From NCBI RefSeq assembly GCF_020707265.1, contig NZ_JAJFEQ010000006.1:1-64000 (forward strand): 64,000 nt of DNA, written 5' to 3'. The notes under the pieces were generated by a model. It saw only the letters and a program-made list of their open reading frames with translations, was not told where the DNA came from and did no database searches. Below are positions 62,742-64,000 of the stretch, one piece after another. The translations under genes and the position numbers were made by a program. The first letter of the stretch is position 1, and every line of letters starts with the position of its first letter. Source of the stretch: Massilia sp. IC2-477. Its GTDB lineage: Bacteria; Pseudomonadota; Gammaproteobacteria; Burkholderiales; Burkholderiaceae_D.

Positions 62742-63893
62742 CTAAATGACTTCGCCTTTTCTCAGCGCTTCGATTGACTGCTGGGTAAAGCCCCAATCGG
62801 CCAGGATGGCGTCGCTGTGCGCGCCGGCACAGGAGGGCGCCGCGGGCGTGGGGGGCACACTGCGGCTGAAGCGCGGCGCCGGCGCCGGCTGGGTCACGCC
62901 GTCGATGTCGACAAAGGTGCGGCGCGCCGCATTGTGCGGGTGGCGCGGCGCCTCTTCCAGGTCGAGCACCGGGGCGAAGCAGACCTCGGTGCCTTCCAGC
63001 AGGCGGCACCATTCGTCGCGCGTGCGCGTCGCGAACAGCGCGGCGAAGCGCTCCTTCAGCTCGGGCCAGTGCGACTTGCTCCAGCGTTTCGTGAACACGG
63101 GGTCGGTCTGGCCGGTGAGCTTGAGCAAAGTGGCGAAGAACTGCGGCTCGATGGCGCCGATCGAAATGAATTTGCCATCCTGGCAGGCGTAGGTGTCGTA
63201 GAAGGGCGCGCCGCCGTCGAGCAGGTTGCCTTCGCGCTTGTCGCTCCAGGCTTTTGAGGCGCGCAGGCCGTACATCATGGAGCCGAGCAGCGCCGCGCCG
63301 TCCGTCATGGCCGCGTCCACCACCTGGCCCTGGCCGGAGCTGCGCGCTTCCAGCACCGCGCAGAGCACGCCGAAGGCCAGCATCATGCCGCCTCCGCCGA
63401 AGTCGCCCACCAGGTTCAGGGGCGGCGGCGGCGGACTGTCGGCGCGGCCCATCGCATGCAGCATGCCGGACAGGGCAACGTAGTTGATGTCGTGGCCAGC
63501 CGCCTGCGCCAGCGGCCCGGTCTGGCCCCAGCCGGTAACGCGGCCGTAGACCAGCTTCGGGTTGCGCTCCAGGCAGTCGTCGGGGCCCAGCCCGAGGCGC
63601 TCCATCACGCCCGGTCGGAAGCCTTCGAGCAGCACGTCGGCCTGTTCGATCAGGCGCAGGGCGGTGGAGCGCCCGGCCGGCTTCTTGAGGTCGAGCGCCA
63701 GCGAGCGCCGCCCGCGCGCCATCACGTCGTGGCGCGTGCCCAGCACCGGGTAGGGATTGTCTTCGCCCGGTTTGGCCTTGCGGTCGATGCGGATCACCTC
63801 CGCTCCCATATCGGCGAGCATCATCGCGGCGAAGGGGCAAGGCCCGATGCCGACCATCTCGACGACCCGCACTCCTGACAATGGTCCTGTCAT
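62742..63893 (-). CDS. CaiB/BaiF family CoA transferase (alpha-methylacyl-CoA racemase-like)
   Basis: 383-residue class III CoA transferase. Signature: [71 protein letters not shown], and the catalytic-Asp block [14 protein letters not shown]. The [17 protein letters not shown] segment near residue 310 fits the AMACR branch, which racemises 2-methylacyl-CoA. It lies next to an acyl-CoA dehydrogenase gene, so a fatty- or branched-acid degradation locus is likely. The start ATG is at 63893. Confidence 0.9.
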   Translation of the reverse strand: MTGPLSGVRVVEMVGIGPCPFAAMMLADMGAEVIRIDRKAKPGEDNPYPVLGTRHDVMARGRRSLALDLKKPAGRSTALRLIEQADVLLEGFRPGVMERLGLGPDDCLERNPKLVYGRVTGWGQTGPLAQAAGHDINYVALSGMLHAMGRADSPPPPPLNLVGDFGGGGMMLAFGVLCAVLEARSSGQGQVVDAAMTDGAALLGSMMYGLRASKAWSDKREGNLLDGGAPFYDTYACQDGKFISIGAIEPQFFATLLKLTGQTDPVFTKRWSKSHWPELKERFAALFATRTRDEWCRLLEGTEVCFAPVLDLEEAPRHPHNAARRTFVDIDGVTQPAPAPRFSRSVPPTPAAPSCAGAHSDAILADWGFTQQSIEALRKGEVI

Positions 63894-63906
63894 TTCCGGA
63901 TCTCCT

Positions 63907-64000
63907 TCAGAGCGAACGGGCGATGATCTCTTTCATGATCTCGTTGGCGCCCCCATAGATGCGCTGCACCCGGGCGTCCACGTACATCTGGGCGATCGGG
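63907..64000 (-). CDS. Acyl-CoA dehydrogenase, C-terminal end (cut by window)
   Basis: Only the last 31 codons are present. They read [20 protein letters not shown] and end IIARSL, the C-terminal helix and [21 protein letters not shown] block characteristic of acyl-CoA dehydrogenases. The stop lies 13 nt before the CoA transferase start, so the two are one operon. Confidence 0.85.
   Translation of the reverse strand, partial: PIAQMYVDARVQRIYGGANEIMKEIIARSL

Overview
The window is GC-rich chromosomal DNA from a betaproteobacterium. The best fit is Oxalobacteraceae of the Massilia/Telluria/Janthinobacterium type. The grounds are gene content and order (rpsU-yqeY-dnaG-rpoD, mutL-miaA followed by tRNA-CAT genes, queG/tsaE/amiC, ybiB next to aroG), the protein style, and a LuxR/FixJ- and GGDEF-rich signalling repertoire. 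No rRNA operon, CRISPR array or intact prophage is visible.

Region by region. 0-5 kb: a CHASE/PAS histidine kinase, a REP-associated tyrosine transposase (RAYT) flanked by two REP palindromes, and a Cache-PAS-GGDEF diguanylate cyclase. 5-12.5 kb: housekeeping and metabolic singletons (YbaN-like protein, RNase Z, endonuclease III family), a LysR/GST/flavin-oxidoreductase locus, a GAF protein overlapping a degenerate receiver, and a MarR-like regulator divergent from a membrane protein. 12.5-17.4 kb: an unrecognised four-gene cluster of exported proteins ending in a strong terminator. 17.5-18.3 kb: a secreted ThuA-like protein. 18.3-21.0 kb: an AT-rich island holding a decayed phage integrase, a SieB-like membrane protein, an orphan protein and a translationally coupled pair (basic repeat protein plus membrane protein), abutting a tRNA gene. 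21.2-26.5 kb: the macromolecular synthesis operon (rpsU, yqeY, dnaG, rpoD), with a REP pair inserted between yqeY and dnaG. 26.6-32.5 kb: a YhiN-type flavoprotein and a chaperone/usher-like surface fibre cluster with two DUF4402 pilin-like subunits. 33-53.6 kb: core metabolism, tRNA modification and repair (ybiB, aroG, tsaD, plsY, ybaK, xerD, ogt, queG, tsaE, amiC, yeaD), a GGDEF/EAL protein, and an orphan TRAP binding protein divergent from a FixL/FixJ-like two-component system. 53.6-64 kb: alpha-carbonic anhydrase, DedA, a secreted cyclophilin, a MarR/SnoaL pair with a clear operator palindrome, mutL-miaA, two identical tandem tRNAs, small conserved proteins, a DUF445 protein, and a CoA-transferase/acyl-CoA dehydrogenase locus cut by the window end.

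The main non-gene structure is a family of about 30-bp REP palindromes (outer box GTAGGGTGGGC, inner box CACGCGGT). They occur singly or as inverted pairs just after stop codons, twice supplying the stop codon, and they flank the RAYT that probably mobilises them. A second, unrelated palindrome family occurs once, at 38.0 kb. The most promising candidates for undescribed biology are the exported-protein cluster at 12.5-17.4 kb and the coupled basic-repeat/membrane protein pair at 20.05-20.72 kb. All functional statements are read from sequence and memory of protein families; no database search was possible.
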